Assembly (NCBI GenBank): GCA_003241485.1
Contig: QFQD01000005.1
Span: forward strand, 1-64,000
Source: Ancylobacter novellus
GTDB taxonomy: Bacteria; Pseudomonadota; Alphaproteobacteria; Rhizobiales; Xanthobacteraceae
Direction: 5' to 3'
Length of the DNA: 64,000 nt
The notes below the pieces were generated by a model that was given only the letters and a program-made list of their open reading frames with translations, searched no databases and was not told where the DNA came from. The position numbers and the translations under genes are program-made. How positions within the stretch are numbered: position 1 is the stretch's first letter; every line of letters starts with the position of its first letter. This document shows, piece by piece, positions 16,827-25,771 of the stretch.

Positions 16827-17576
16827 CTAGCGATGCGGGAATTCGTGCGTGTGCACGATGATGTCGCCGCCATTCGCCAGAATGACGGCATAGGCCGGCG
16901 GCTCGAAACTCACGCCGAAGGGACCTGCGAGGTTCAGCGCCGACTGGTGGTTGGTGCTCCGCAGGGTGGAGAAGGGTATGCCGCCCCAGCTGCCGGCCAC
17001 CAGCCGGTGCACATGGCCGGCGAAGAGGTGCCGGACATTTCCATGGCGCCGCAGTACCTGGAGCAGCCCCTCGGCGTCCGCGAGGCGGCTGTCGTCGAGC
17101 GAGGGCACGCCGATCGGGGCGGGCGGATGGTGCAGGAAGACGAAGGCGTCGGCAGCGCCCTCCAGTGCACGGTCCAGCCAGCCGAGCCGCGCCGCGCAGA
17201 GCCGGCCGGCGACCTGACCCGGCTCCAGGGTATCGAGCATCACCAGCCGGCCGCCGGCAAGATCGAGGCTGGAATGTGCGAAGCCATCCGCCGCCAGCCC
17301 GTGCGGGAAGGCGCGGATAAAGGCGGCGCGGTCGTCGTGATTGCCGAGCATCAGTCTATAGGGTGCGCGCAGGGCCGGCAGGCGCGCGGCCAGCGCGGCA
17401 TAGGCGGCGGGCTCGCCATCATTGGTGAGATCGCCGGTGAACACGACGAGGTCGGCATCGGCATGATGGCGGTTGAGATCGACGATGCAATCCTCCAGCC
17501 GCGCCAGCGGATCGCTGCCGAACAGCGTCGTGCCGGGCGCGACGAGATGCAGGTCGCTGACCTGAATGATCTTCAC
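16827..17576 (-). CDS. Calcineurin-like metallophosphoesterase (GpdQ/CpdA type phosphodiesterase)
   Basis: 249 residues with all binuclear metal blocks: DLH at residues 8-10, GDLTNDG near 48, GNHD near 78, HHPP near 149 and GHVHRLVAG near 188. This is the class III cyclic-nucleotide/glycerophosphodiester phosphodiesterase group. The start is GTG, overlapping the preceding stop as GTGA. It is the last gene of an importer operon and follows an IMPase-like phosphatase, suggesting that a phosphodiester is imported, cleaved and then dephosphorylated. Confidence 0.85.
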   Translation of the reverse strand: MKIIQVSDLHLVAPGTTLFGSDPLARLEDCIVDLNRHHADADLVVFTGDLTNDGEPAAYAALAARLPALRAPYRLMLGNHDDRAAFIRAFPHGLAADGFAHSSLDLAGGRLVMLDTLEPGQVAGRLCAARLGWLDRALEGAADAFVFLHHPPAPIGVPSLDDSRLADAEGLLQVLRRHGNVRHLFAGHVHRLVAGSWGGIPFSTLRSTNHQSALNLAGPFGVSFEPPAYAVILANGGDIIVHTHEFPHR

Positions 17577-18406
17577 GCGGGCTGCTCCGTGCGGGCGGCG
17601 GCGAGGATGTCGAGCAGTTCCTCGCGCAGTTGCGGCGCGCCGCCAATGGCCACGTCCGCGCGGGTGAAGTCGCCGTCCTCGTTGAATGGGCCGGTCCAGC
17701 CGCCGGCCTCGCGGATCAGCAGAAGCCCGGCGAGGCAGTCCCAGGCGTGCATCTGGGGTTCATAGTAAGCCGCGAGCCGTCCGCAGGCGACATGCGCGAG
17801 GCTGAGCGCGCCCGAGCCGCTGCGCACGAACATGCCGCCCGCGCCCAGCAGCCGCGCGATCACCGCGGCGACATGCGCCGGGGCGACGCGGAAATTGGCG
17901 CCGATGGAGGTCAGTCCGTGCCGCAGATCGGTGCGGATGTCGACATGGATGGGCCGCCCGTTGAGGCTGGCGCCCGCGCCGGCGACGGCGGTGAAGAGCT
18001 CGTCGGCATTCGGATCGAGGATGAAGCCGGCCACGGTCCGCCCGTTCTCCACCAGCGCCAGCGCGATGCACCAGTTGCGCAGGTCGTGCACGAAGCAGCT
18101 GGTGCCGTCGATGGGGTCGAGCACCCAGAGGAATTCCGAGCGGGCGGCCGCGGCGCCGAACTCCTCGCCGAGGAAGCCGTCGCCGGGAAACGCCTCGGCG
18201 ACCCGCGCACGCACGAGCTGCTCCACCTCGCGGTCGGCAATGCTGACCACATCCTGCCCGTTGGCCTTGGCCTCGACGGACAGCGTCGCCACGCGCGCGA
18301 AATAGGACAGCGCCAGCGCGGCGGCGTCGGGCAGCAGCGCGCGGGCGAGCGCGAGCCGCGCGGCAAGGGCGGGGGAAGTCGTCACGACGGGGCTCCCGAA
18401 AGACAT
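17573..18406 (-). CDS. Inositol monophosphatase family protein
   Basis: 277 residues with the Mg-binding blocks of the IMPase/FBPase/CysQ superfamily: GEEFG near residue 81, DPIDGTSCF near 97 and HAWDCLAG near 221. It hydrolyses a small phosphomonoester such as inositol, sugar or histidinol phosphate. Its ATG lies 24 bases inside the end of the LacI-type gene. Context favours a catabolic phosphatase for an imported phosphorylated compound. Confidence 0.87.
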   Translation of the reverse strand: MSFGSPVVTTSPALAARLALARALLPDAAALALSYFARVATLSVEAKANGQDVVSIADREVEQLVRARVAEAFPGDGFLGEEFGAAAARSEFLWVLDPIDGTSCFVHDLRNWCIALALVENGRTVAGFILDPNADELFTAVAGAGASLNGRPIHVDIRTDLRHGLTSIGANFRVAPAHVAAVIARLLGAGGMFVRSGSGALSLAHVACGRLAAYYEPQMHAWDCLAGLLLIREAGGWTGPFNEDGDFTRADVAIGGAPQLREELLDILAAARTEQPA

Positions 18407-19458
18407 GAAGTGGATGCGCGCTCGATATAGACCGCGTCGAGCCGTGTGGTGGAGGGGGTAGCGTCCGGCGCCAGCAGCCGGCGGTCGAGATGGGCGAGGG
18501 CGTGCGCGGCGATCTCACCCGGGTCCTGCCGGAAGGTGCTGAGGCGGTAGGCATCCCACGCCGCCTCGGGGATATCGTCGAAGCCGATGACGCGAAGGTC
18601 GCGCGGAATGGCGAGGCCGAAGCGGTGGCGCGCGCCGTCCATCACCCCGAAGGCGACGGGATCGTTGACGCAGAACACGGCCTGCGGGCGCTCCGCCCGA
18701 TCGAACAGAGCGGTGGCCGCCTGCTGCCCGCCGGCATAGTCGGTGTCGGCGCCGCGCACCGCGATGACCTCCGCACCGAGCGCGCGTGCCTCCTCGGTAA
18801 AGGCGCTCTCGCGCTCGGTGATGCTCGGCGTGCCCGAAGCCGAGCCGGCAAGGCCGAGGCGCCGCAGGCCCTGTGCATGAAACAGCCGGGCGGCGGCGCG
18901 CGCGGCGCCCTCATTGTCGATCCGCACATGGTCGCAGCCGGGCTCGGAGCGGCCAATGGAGATGAGCGGCTGCCCGTTGCGCCGCGCCAGCTCGACGAAG
19001 GAAGAGGGCGGCGAGCCGGAGAGAATGATCGTCGCCTCGGCGCGATAGCCGAACAGCGCGGCCTGCGCCGCCTGAAGCTCCAGCTCCGAAGCGCCGGTGT
19101 TGATGAGAAAGGGCAGGTTGCCGCGCCGCAGCAGCGCGGTGGTCAGCGCCGCCACCAGATGCGCGCGGAAGCCGACCTCCGGACGCGTGGCGACGAGGCC
19201 GACCAGACGGCTGCGATGGGTGAGCAGGCCGCGCGCGAGATCGTTGACCTGATAGCCGAGCTCGGCGGCAGCCTGCATCACCCGCTCGCGGGTTTCCGGC
19301 GCGATGCTGGCGCCCGGCGTGAAAGCGCGCGAGACCGCCGAGCGCGAGACGCCGGCCAATTGCGCCACCTGTTGCGCGCTGGCGAAGCGCCGCAAATGGG
19401 CCGCCTCGTCGGAGAACTGCAACGTCGCGGGCAGGGCCTTCGGAACGGAGAGTTTCAC
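18382..19458 (-). CDS. LacI-family transcriptional regulator
   Basis: 358 residues. The N-terminal helix-turn-helix is preceded by an extension of about 25 residues (SAQQVAQLAGVSRSAVSRAFTPG at residues about 27-49), then comes a hinge and a periplasmic-binding-like effector domain (FGVMDGARHRFGLAIPRDLRVIGFDDIPEAAW). The start is GTG, overlapping the permease stop by four bases. It is encoded inside the transporter operon and is the obvious candidate to bind the perfect palindrome at 23580-23599. Confidence 0.9.
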   Translation of the reverse strand: MKLSVPKALPATLQFSDEAAHLRRFASAQQVAQLAGVSRSAVSRAFTPGASIAPETRERVMQAAAELGYQVNDLARGLLTHRSRLVGLVATRPEVGFRAHLVAALTTALLRRGNLPFLINTGASELELQAAQAALFGYRAEATIILSGSPPSSFVELARRNGQPLISIGRSEPGCDHVRIDNEGAARAAARLFHAQGLRRLGLAGSASGTPSITERESAFTEEARALGAEVIAVRGADTDYAGGQQAATALFDRAERPQAVFCVNDPVAFGVMDGARHRFGLAIPRDLRVIGFDDIPEAAWDAYRLSTFRQDPGEIAAHALAHLDRRLLAPDATPSTTRLDAVYIERASTSCLSGAPS

Positions 19459-20300
19459 TGGCCGACCTTCGACAGCACGTCGGATTTGAGAAAGCGCTCG
19501 ACCACCAGCATGAAGCCGATGGAGGGGATGAGAAGCAGCAGCGCGGTGATCGAGGCGATCTGGTAATTGCCGCCGGCACCGGCGGAATAAAGCAGCAGCG
19601 GCAGCATGTTCACATCCGGCGCACCGACGAAATAGCTGCCGGTGAACTCGTCCAGCGATTCAAGGAACACGAAGATCGCGCTGGCCAGCAGGCCGGGCGC
19701 GGCCAGCGGCAGCGTCACGTCGGCAAAGGCGCGCAGGGCGGAGGCGCCGACCGAGCGCGCCGCCTGTTCCAGCTCCCGGTCGACCGCGGCAAAGGCGGCG
19801 GTGGCGATCCACACGGCATAGACGAGGCCATGCGTGACATGCACCAGCACCACGCCGGCAATCGTGCCGTTCAGGCCGATCTGGTAGAACAGCCGGGCGA
19901 CGTTCACATAGACCGGCAGGTTGGGAAACGCCTGCGGGATGAGGAAGGCGACGAGGATCGCCGCCCGGAACGGCAGCTTCAGCCGGGCGAGCGCATAGCC
20001 GGCGGGAATAGCCAGCGCGAGCGAGACGAGGACGGTGAGGCACGCCACCAGCAGGCTGTTGCCGAGCGATTCCATCGCATTGCCGCGCGGCGCGAAGACC
20101 CGGCCCCAATAGCTGAAGCCGTAGTCGAGCGGCAGCGCATGGGGAAAGTACCAGCGCTCCGCCACGGTCCACAGCAGCAGGTTGGCCAGCGGGCCGAAGA
20201 TGATGAAGGCCAGCGCCCCCAGAACCAGCGCACGCGGGATCCACCACAGGTCGAGGCGCGCGGCGGCGCGGCGCGGCGTGGACAAGGCGGTGAGGCTCAT
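19455..20300 (-). CDS. ABC transporter permease (Fe3+/putrescine/sugar-phosphate class)
   Basis: A 281-residue inner-membrane permease with six hydrophobic segments and an EAA loop QAARSVGASALRAFADVTLP near residue 190. It is of the PotC/FbpB-half type. It pairs with the permease encoded just upstream (4-bp overlap); together they form the channel of the LacI-regulated importer. Confidence 0.87.
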   Translation of the reverse strand: MSLTALSTPRRAAARLDLWWIPRALVLGALAFIIFGPLANLLLWTVAERWYFPHALPLDYGFSYWGRVFAPRGNAMESLGNSLLVACLTVLVSLALAIPAGYALARLKLPFRAAILVAFLIPQAFPNLPVYVNVARLFYQIGLNGTIAGVVLVHVTHGLVYAVWIATAAFAAVDRELEQAARSVGASALRAFADVTLPLAAPGLLASAIFVFLESLDEFTGSYFVGAPDVNMLPLLLYSAGAGGNYQIASITALLLLIPSIGFMLVVERFLKSDVLSKVGQ

Positions 20301-21118
20301 GCCCGCTGCCTCACGCTATGGCGCAGATAAAACACCGCCGCGCCGGCGCTGATGACCAGCGAGACGAGGCCCAGCGCATTGGCCACGCCATAGTCGCCAT
20401 AGGCGTTGATGCGGAAGGCGATGTCGGCAGTCAGCATTGTCGGGGACTGCGCGTTGATCATCAGCGGCACGGAGAGCACCGACATCATGGTGACGAAGGA
20501 AAGGACAAGGCTGACCATCAGCGTGGTCGCCACCTGCGGCACGAGGATCTCGATGAGGATGCGCAGGCGCGAGGCGCCGAGATTGCGCGCCGCCTCCAGC
20601 GTGCCGCGGTCGACCGAGGCCATGGCGCCCGCCACAAGCAGGGCGACGAAGGGTGTCTGCTTCCACACGAAGGCGATGACGATGCCGCGCCAGTCGAGGA
20701 AGCTCATCGCCTGCAGCGGGGTGATGAGGCCGGCGCCGATCAGCGCGCTGTTCATCAGCCCGTTTCTGGCGAGGAAGGTGCGCAGCACCTGCCCGACCAC
20801 GATGAACGGCACGAACATGGGCCAGCGGTAGAGCCAGCGCAGCAGCGCGACGGCGCGCGGGTTCTCGCCCAGCGTGAGATAGCCGCCAATGGCGATGGCG
20901 AAGAGCCCGATCAGCGCCGTCGACAGGCTCACGATCATCATGGTGAACACGATGTCCGGCGTGTAGAGCTCGAAGGTCTTGCTGAAATTGGCGAGGCCGA
21001 ACCCGTCCGCCACGACGAATGCGCCCATGACCGAGGCGGCGAGCGGCACCATGAACAGCAGCGCGATCACCGCCAGCGCGGGCAGCACGAGCAGCAGGCC
21101 GAGAAGGGGGAGGGGCAT
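20297..21118 (-). CDS. ABC transporter permease (Fe3+/putrescine/sugar-phosphate class)
   Basis: A 273-residue permease with six hydrophobic segments and an EAA loop EAARNLGASRLRILIEILVP near residue 175. It is separated from the binding-protein gene by 116 bp that carry a palindromic repeat element. ATG at 21118 follows GGGG-rich sequence usable as a Shine-Dalgarno. Confidence 0.87.
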   Translation of the reverse strand: MPLPLLGLLLVLPALAVIALLFMVPLAASVMGAFVVADGFGLANFSKTFELYTPDIVFTMMIVSLSTALIGLFAIAIGGYLTLGENPRAVALLRWLYRWPMFVPFIVVGQVLRTFLARNGLMNSALIGAGLITPLQAMSFLDWRGIVIAFVWKQTPFVALLVAGAMASVDRGTLEAARNLGASRLRILIEILVPQVATTLMVSLVLSFVTMMSVLSVPLMINAQSPTMLTADIAFRINAYGDYGVANALGLVSLVISAGAAVFYLRHSVRQRA

Positions 21119-21133
21119 GGCTCTTCACTTCCG

Positions 21134-21219
21134 TCGTCCCGGACGGCCAAAGGGCCGGTCCGGGATCGTGTGCAGGTGGTGAGCGGTCCCGGCTCTGCGC
21201 CTCGCTTGGCCGGGATGAC
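21134..21219. repeat. Intergenic palindromic element
   Basis: The outer arms GTCGTCCCGG (21134-21143) and CCGGGATGAC (21210-21219) are complementary with one mismatch. Inside is a second hairpin, TCCCGGACGGCC / GGCCGGTCCGGGA. The sequence resembles the CCCGG-rich palindromes dispersed in alphaproteobacterial genomes. It lies between binding-protein and permease genes and would fold in the mRNA. Confidence 0.6.
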
Positions 21220-21234
21220 GCCTGAGACGGACGC

Positions 21235-22380
21235 TCAGTTCGTCGCCTTGCGCTCATAGGCTTCGAGGATCGCGCTGTTATAGGGCGCGATGGGGAAGGG
21301 CTTGCCGTTCTTCGCAAGGTCTTCCGGGGTGATGTCGATGAACAGCTTGTCCCAGGTCGCCTTGTCGAGCTCGGGCTGGACATATTGCGCGTCGATGCCC
21401 GGATACCAGTTGAAGCGCTTCACGATGCCCTCGGCCTGCACCTTCGGGCTGGTGGCCAGCTCGACGAACTTCTCGGCGAGTTCCTTGTTCGGGCTGTTGG
21501 CGGGAATGACGTAGTGCATGGGCTGGCCGGGCATGCCGGGCGAGGGCAGCACGAGCTTGAAGTCCGGCGGCAGGCGCCCGTCGGCCTTCCAGGAATAGAA
21601 CATGTCGACCCACACTGGCCCCATGGCGATCTCGCCGCGCGAGAGCATGTCCAGCGTGCCGGCATTGCCCGGCGTCAGCGTCGCGTTCTGGGTGAAGTCG
21701 CGCAGGCTGGCGAAGGCGGCGTCCCACTTCTTGGTCTCGGCCTCGTCGAACGGGCCGTTCATCAGCTTGGTCGCGTCGCCCTCGCCAAAGGCATAGACCC
21801 AGCCCATGACGAAGCTGACGCCGGACGCGCCGCCCTTGATGCCGTTATAGCCGAACTGCTTGGGGTGAGCCTTGGCCCATGCGGCGATCTCGGCGTAGCT
21901 CTTGGGCGGGTTCGGCACCAGCGCGGGGTTGTAGGCCAGCGCGGTCTGGCTGTTGAACATCGGCATGACATAGCCGGTGACCTTGGTGCCCAGCGCCATG
22001 TCGGCATTGGCGCGGCTCACCAGCTTGCCGGTGGAGATCTTGTCCCGGTAGGATTCGAGATAGGCGCCCTTGACCATCGGGCCGACGAACTTCTCGTGCA
22101 CCACAGCGACGTCGGTGTCCCAGCTCTTGGAGCCGGCCTGCTTCTGCGCCTCGAAGCGCTCGACGATCTTCTGCGAGCCGGCGTCGCCGGGCCCGGTGCC
22201 GACCACGCGCACCGTATTGCCGGGATACTGCTTCTCGAACAGCGGGGCGAGGTACTGGTTGACGTAGTCGACCATGTTCTGGTCGCCGGCGGTGATGATG
22301 GTGAGTTCGGCAGCCGAAACGGGCGCGGCAAGGCCGAGGAGTACGGTCACGGAGGCGAGCGGCCTGAGGATGCGGTTCAT
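21235..22380 (-). CDS. Periplasmic solute-binding protein of Fe3+/polyamine/phosphonate-type ABC transporter
   Basis: 381 residues. The signal peptide MNRILRPLASVTVLLGLAAP ends with VSA-AE; the mature protein begins LTIITAGDQNMVDYVNQYLAPLFEKQ. The fold is the type II binding protein shared by iron, putrescine, 2-aminoethylphosphonate and sugar-phosphate systems. ATG 22380 is chosen for the signal peptide and GGAAAG upstream. The nearby phosphodiesterase and phosphatase make a phosphorylated organic ligand more likely than iron. Confidence 0.86.
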   Translation of the reverse strand: MNRILRPLASVTVLLGLAAPVSAAELTIITAGDQNMVDYVNQYLAPLFEKQYPGNTVRVVGTGPGDAGSQKIVERFEAQKQAGSKSWDTDVAVVHEKFVGPMVKGAYLESYRDKISTGKLVSRANADMALGTKVTGYVMPMFNSQTALAYNPALVPNPPKSYAEIAAWAKAHPKQFGYNGIKGGASGVSFVMGWVYAFGEGDATKLMNGPFDEAETKKWDAAFASLRDFTQNATLTPGNAGTLDMLSRGEIAMGPVWVDMFYSWKADGRLPPDFKLVLPSPGMPGQPMHYVIPANSPNKELAEKFVELATSPKVQAEGIVKRFNWYPGIDAQYVQPELDKATWDKLFIDITPEDLAKNGKPFPIAPYNSAILEAYERKATN

Positions 22381-22405
22381 GGTGCAGCTTTCCGATGGCG
22401 AGGGG

Positions 22406-23557
<1,152 letters not shown>

Positions 23558-23579
23558 TCCATTCCCGATCCGTGCGACC

Positions 23580-23599
23580 GCTTGCACAGCTGTGCAAGC
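23580..23599. promoter_or_regulatory. Perfect 20-bp palindrome, candidate LacI-family operator
   Basis: GCTTGCACAGCTGTGCAAGC is a perfect dyad without spacer, 22 bp upstream of the ATPase start. Its position and symmetry fit a LacI-family operator, although the centre is AGCT rather than the commoner CG. The likely ligand is the regulator encoded at 18382-19458. Confidence 0.65.
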
Positions 23600-23677
23600 A
23601 GGGGCGTGGAAAGCCGTGGGTGCGGAAACGGAGGTAGCGGGCTTTCATTGCAGGCGGATGACGCCGCCTCGGGCCGC

Positions 23678-24115
23678 TCAGAACAGGGCGAGCGTGAGCG
23701 CTGCGAGCACGAGATAACGGCCGAGCTTGGCGAGGGTCACCAGCACAAGGAACACCGGCAGCGGCTCACGCAGCAGGCCGGCGACCATGGTGAGCGGATC
23801 GCCGATGATCGGCGCCCAGGCCAGCAGCAGCGACCAGCGCCCATAGCGCCGATACCAGCCCTGCGCCTGTTCCAGCCGCTCCGGCGTCACCGGGAACCAG
23901 CGCCGATCGCGAAAATGCTCGATGAAGCGCCCCAGCCACCAATTGACCAGCGAGCCCAGCACATTGCCGGCGGTGGCGACGGCGATCAGCACCCAGGCGG
24001 GCTGGCCGCCGGCCAGCAGCATGCCGACCAGCACCGCCTCCGACTGCATCGGCAGTAAGGTCGCGGCCACAAGGGCGGAAGCGAACAGGGTGGCATAGGC
24101 GGCGAGGTCGGTCAT
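23678..24115 (-). CDS. YqaA-like membrane protein
   Basis: 145 residues with four to five hydrophobic segments. The sequence GNVLGSLVNWWLGRFIEH near residue 50 and the family's WYRRYGRWSLLLAWAPIIGDP near 90 mark a YqaA/VTT (SNARE-associated) protein. VTT relatives act in membrane lipid or small-molecule transport; the role of this one is unknown. It is separated from the ABC operon by its own 120-bp gap. Confidence 0.8.
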   Translation of the reverse strand: MTDLAAYATLFASALVAATLLPMQSEAVLVGMLLAGGQPAWVLIAVATAGNVLGSLVNWWLGRFIEHFRDRRWFPVTPERLEQAQGWYRRYGRWSLLLAWAPIIGDPLTMVAGLLREPLPVFLVLVTLAKLGRYLVLAALTLALF

Positions 24116-24216
24116 CGGCGCCTTATACGCGATCCGCCCGCGCCGTCAGCGGTGTCGCGTCGCGTCGGGGCGCGGGAGGGGCGGTCGGCCTAGGTAGTAA
24201 TACTTGCGAATTAATG

Positions 24217-24234
24217 ATTGCAAAAAAATGCAAT
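24217..24234. promoter_or_regulatory. Inverted repeat, candidate BigR/SqrR-type operator
   Basis: ATTGCA, six A, TGCAAT: a perfect 6-bp dyad in an AT-rich island within very GC-rich DNA, 57 bp before the DUF2892 start. It lies in the likely promoter of the operon that encodes the ArsR-family regulator, so autoregulation at this site is the simplest reading. Confidence 0.5.
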
Positions 24235-24290
24235 TGATTTATCTCTTCACGCGACAGGCACAGGCCTGCCGCGCCTCAAGGGGGGACCCC

Positions 24291-24494
24291 ATGACCCGTA
24301 ACGTTGGAACCGTCGATCGCGTCGCCCGCGTCATCATCGGCCTTGCGATTCTGTCCCTGCTCTTCGTGCTGGAAGGCAATCTGCGCTGGCTCGGGCTGAT
24401 CGGGCTGGTGCCGCTGCTCACCGCTGTCACGGGCAATTGCCCGCTCTACTCCATCATTGGCCTGTCGACATGCCCGCTCGCCGCGCGCAAGTGA
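24291..24494 (+). CDS. DUF2892 (YgaP-like transmembrane) small membrane protein
   Basis: 67 residues: N-terminal MTRNVGTVDRVARVIIG, then two hydrophobic helices, ending with two cysteines in GNCPLYSIIGLSTCP. This is the DUF2892 domain, also found at the end of the rhodanese YgaP, in sulfur-transfer operons. GGGGGGA precedes the ATG at 24291. It heads an operon with a BigR-type regulator and two YeeE/YedE proteins. Confidence 0.82.
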   Translation: MTRNVGTVDRVARVIIGLAILSLLFVLEGNLRWLGLIGLVPLLTAVTGNCPLYSIIGLSTCPLAARK

Positions 24495-24507
24495 CGGAGC
24501 GTCGTCC

Positions 24508-24846
24508 GTGACGTTGAGCGAGACGCTCTCCAGCGAGATGGCCGAGATGAAGGCGCGGGTCGAGGAGGCCTCCGCCTTCCTCAAGACGCTGTCGAACCCC
24601 GACCGGCTGCTGGTGGCCTGCGCGCTGGTGGACGGCGAGCGGGCGGTGCGCGAGCTGGAGGACCTGCTCGGCATCCGCCAGCCGGGCCTATCGCAGCAGA
24701 TCGCCGGCCTGCGCGCAGCTGGGCTGATCGTCGGGCGCAAGGAGGGCAAGCAGGTGTTCTACCGGCTCGCCGATCCGCGCGTGGAGACCTTCATCACCAC
24801 CATGCACGCGCTGTTCTGCGCGCCGCAGCATGAGGCCGTGACATGA
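24508..24846 (+). CDS. ArsR-family persulfide-sensing regulator (BigR/SqrR-like)
   Basis: 112 residues from the GTG at 24508 (GGAG eight bases upstream). The winged helix contains VRELEDLLGIRQPGLSQQIAGLRAAGLI. Two cysteines, Cys38 (LLVACALV) and Cys104 (ALFCAP), lie 66 residues apart, the same separation as the disulfide/tetrasulfide-forming pair of BigR/SqrR. It probably represses this operon until reactive sulfur species oxidise the cysteines. Its stop overlaps the next start by four bases. Confidence 0.85.
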   Translation: MTLSETLSSEMAEMKARVEEASAFLKTLSNPDRLLVACALVDGERAVRELEDLLGIRQPGLSQQIAGLRAAGLIVGRKEGKQVFYRLADPRVETFITTMHALFCAPQHEAVT

Positions 24847-25271
24847 CCGAATTCACTCCGCTTGCCTCGCTCATCGGCGGCATGCTGATCGGCCTCAGCG
24901 CCGTCCTCATGCTGCTGCTGGAAGGCCGCATCGCCGGCATTAGCGGCATCGCCGCACGGGCGCTGCCGCCATGGCCCGAAGGCGTGCCGGCCGGCCGCCT
25001 CGCTTTCATCGCCGGGCTGGTGGGGGCGCCTTTTCTGGTGGCTGCCGTGACGGGCGAGCCGGTTATGCAGACCGTCTCGGCGAACTTGCTCGTGATGGTC
25101 GTCGCCGGCCTGCTGGTCGGCTTCGGCTCGGTATGGGGTTCGGGTTGCACCTCGGGCCATGGCGTATGCGGGCTGGCGCGGCTGTCGCCACGCTCGCTGG
25201 TGGCGACGGGCGTGTTCATGGCGACCGGTTTCGCCACCGTGTTCATCCTGCGTCACGTCATCGGAGCCTGA
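24843..25271 (+). CDS. YeeE/YedE family sulfur-transport protein, N-terminal half type
   Basis: 142 residues, four hydrophobic segments, with the family motif GSGCTSGHGVCGLARLS near residue 98, whose cysteines are thought to relay thiosulfate or sulfane sulfur through the membrane. It corresponds to one half of full-length YeeE. The other half is encoded three bases downstream. Confidence 0.85.
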   Translation: MTEFTPLASLIGGMLIGLSAVLMLLLEGRIAGISGIAARALPPWPEGVPAGRLAFIAGLVGAPFLVAAVTGEPVMQTVSANLLVMVVAGLLVGFGSVWGSGCTSGHGVCGLARLSPRSLVATGVFMATGFATVFILRHVIGA

Positions 25272-25274
25272 GCC

Positions 25275-25706
25275 ATGTCGATCCTCGTCAATCTCGCGCT
25301 CGGCCTGCTGTTCGGCGTCGGGCTGGTGATCTCGGGCATGAGCGACCCGGCCAAGGTGCTGAACTTCCTGGACCTCTTCGGCACCTTCGATCCCTCGCTG
25401 GCCTTCGTCATGGGCGGGGCGGTCCTCGTCGCCTTCATCGGCTTCCGGCTGACGCTCGCGCGGCAGCGCCCCGTTCTGGCGCCGCGTTTCCAGCTGCCGA
25501 CGCGGCGCGACATCGATGCGCGCCTCGTGGTCGGGCCGGCGCTGTTCGGCATTGGCTGGGGCCTCGGCGGCTTCTGCCCCGGCCCGGCCTTCACCGCGTT
25601 GGGCCTGGCTGCGCCGGGAACCCTCGCCTTCATGCCGGCCATGCTGCTGGGCATGTGGGCGGCGCGCATGCTGGCTGAACGGCCGGTTCATTCCAAACCG
25701 GCATGA
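25275..25706 (+). CDS. YeeE/YedE family sulfur-transport protein, C-terminal half type
   Basis: 143 residues with hydrophobic segments and the complementary motif GGFCPGPAFTALG near residue 98; also GLVISGMSDPAKVLNFLD near residue 15. With the preceding protein it makes up the two halves of a YeeE-type channel as separate subunits, a common arrangement in BigR-type operons of proteobacteria. Confidence 0.85.
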   Translation: MSILVNLALGLLFGVGLVISGMSDPAKVLNFLDLFGTFDPSLAFVMGGAVLVAFIGFRLTLARQRPVLAPRFQLPTRRDIDARLVVGPALFGIGWGLGGFCPGPAFTALGLAAPGTLAFMPAMLLGMWAARMLAERPVHSKPA

Positions 25707-25771
25707 TGCGATAAGATTTCATCGCTGCCCGCCGGGCGGCACCGGGCTTATGTGGCTAGGAGCCCCACAAC

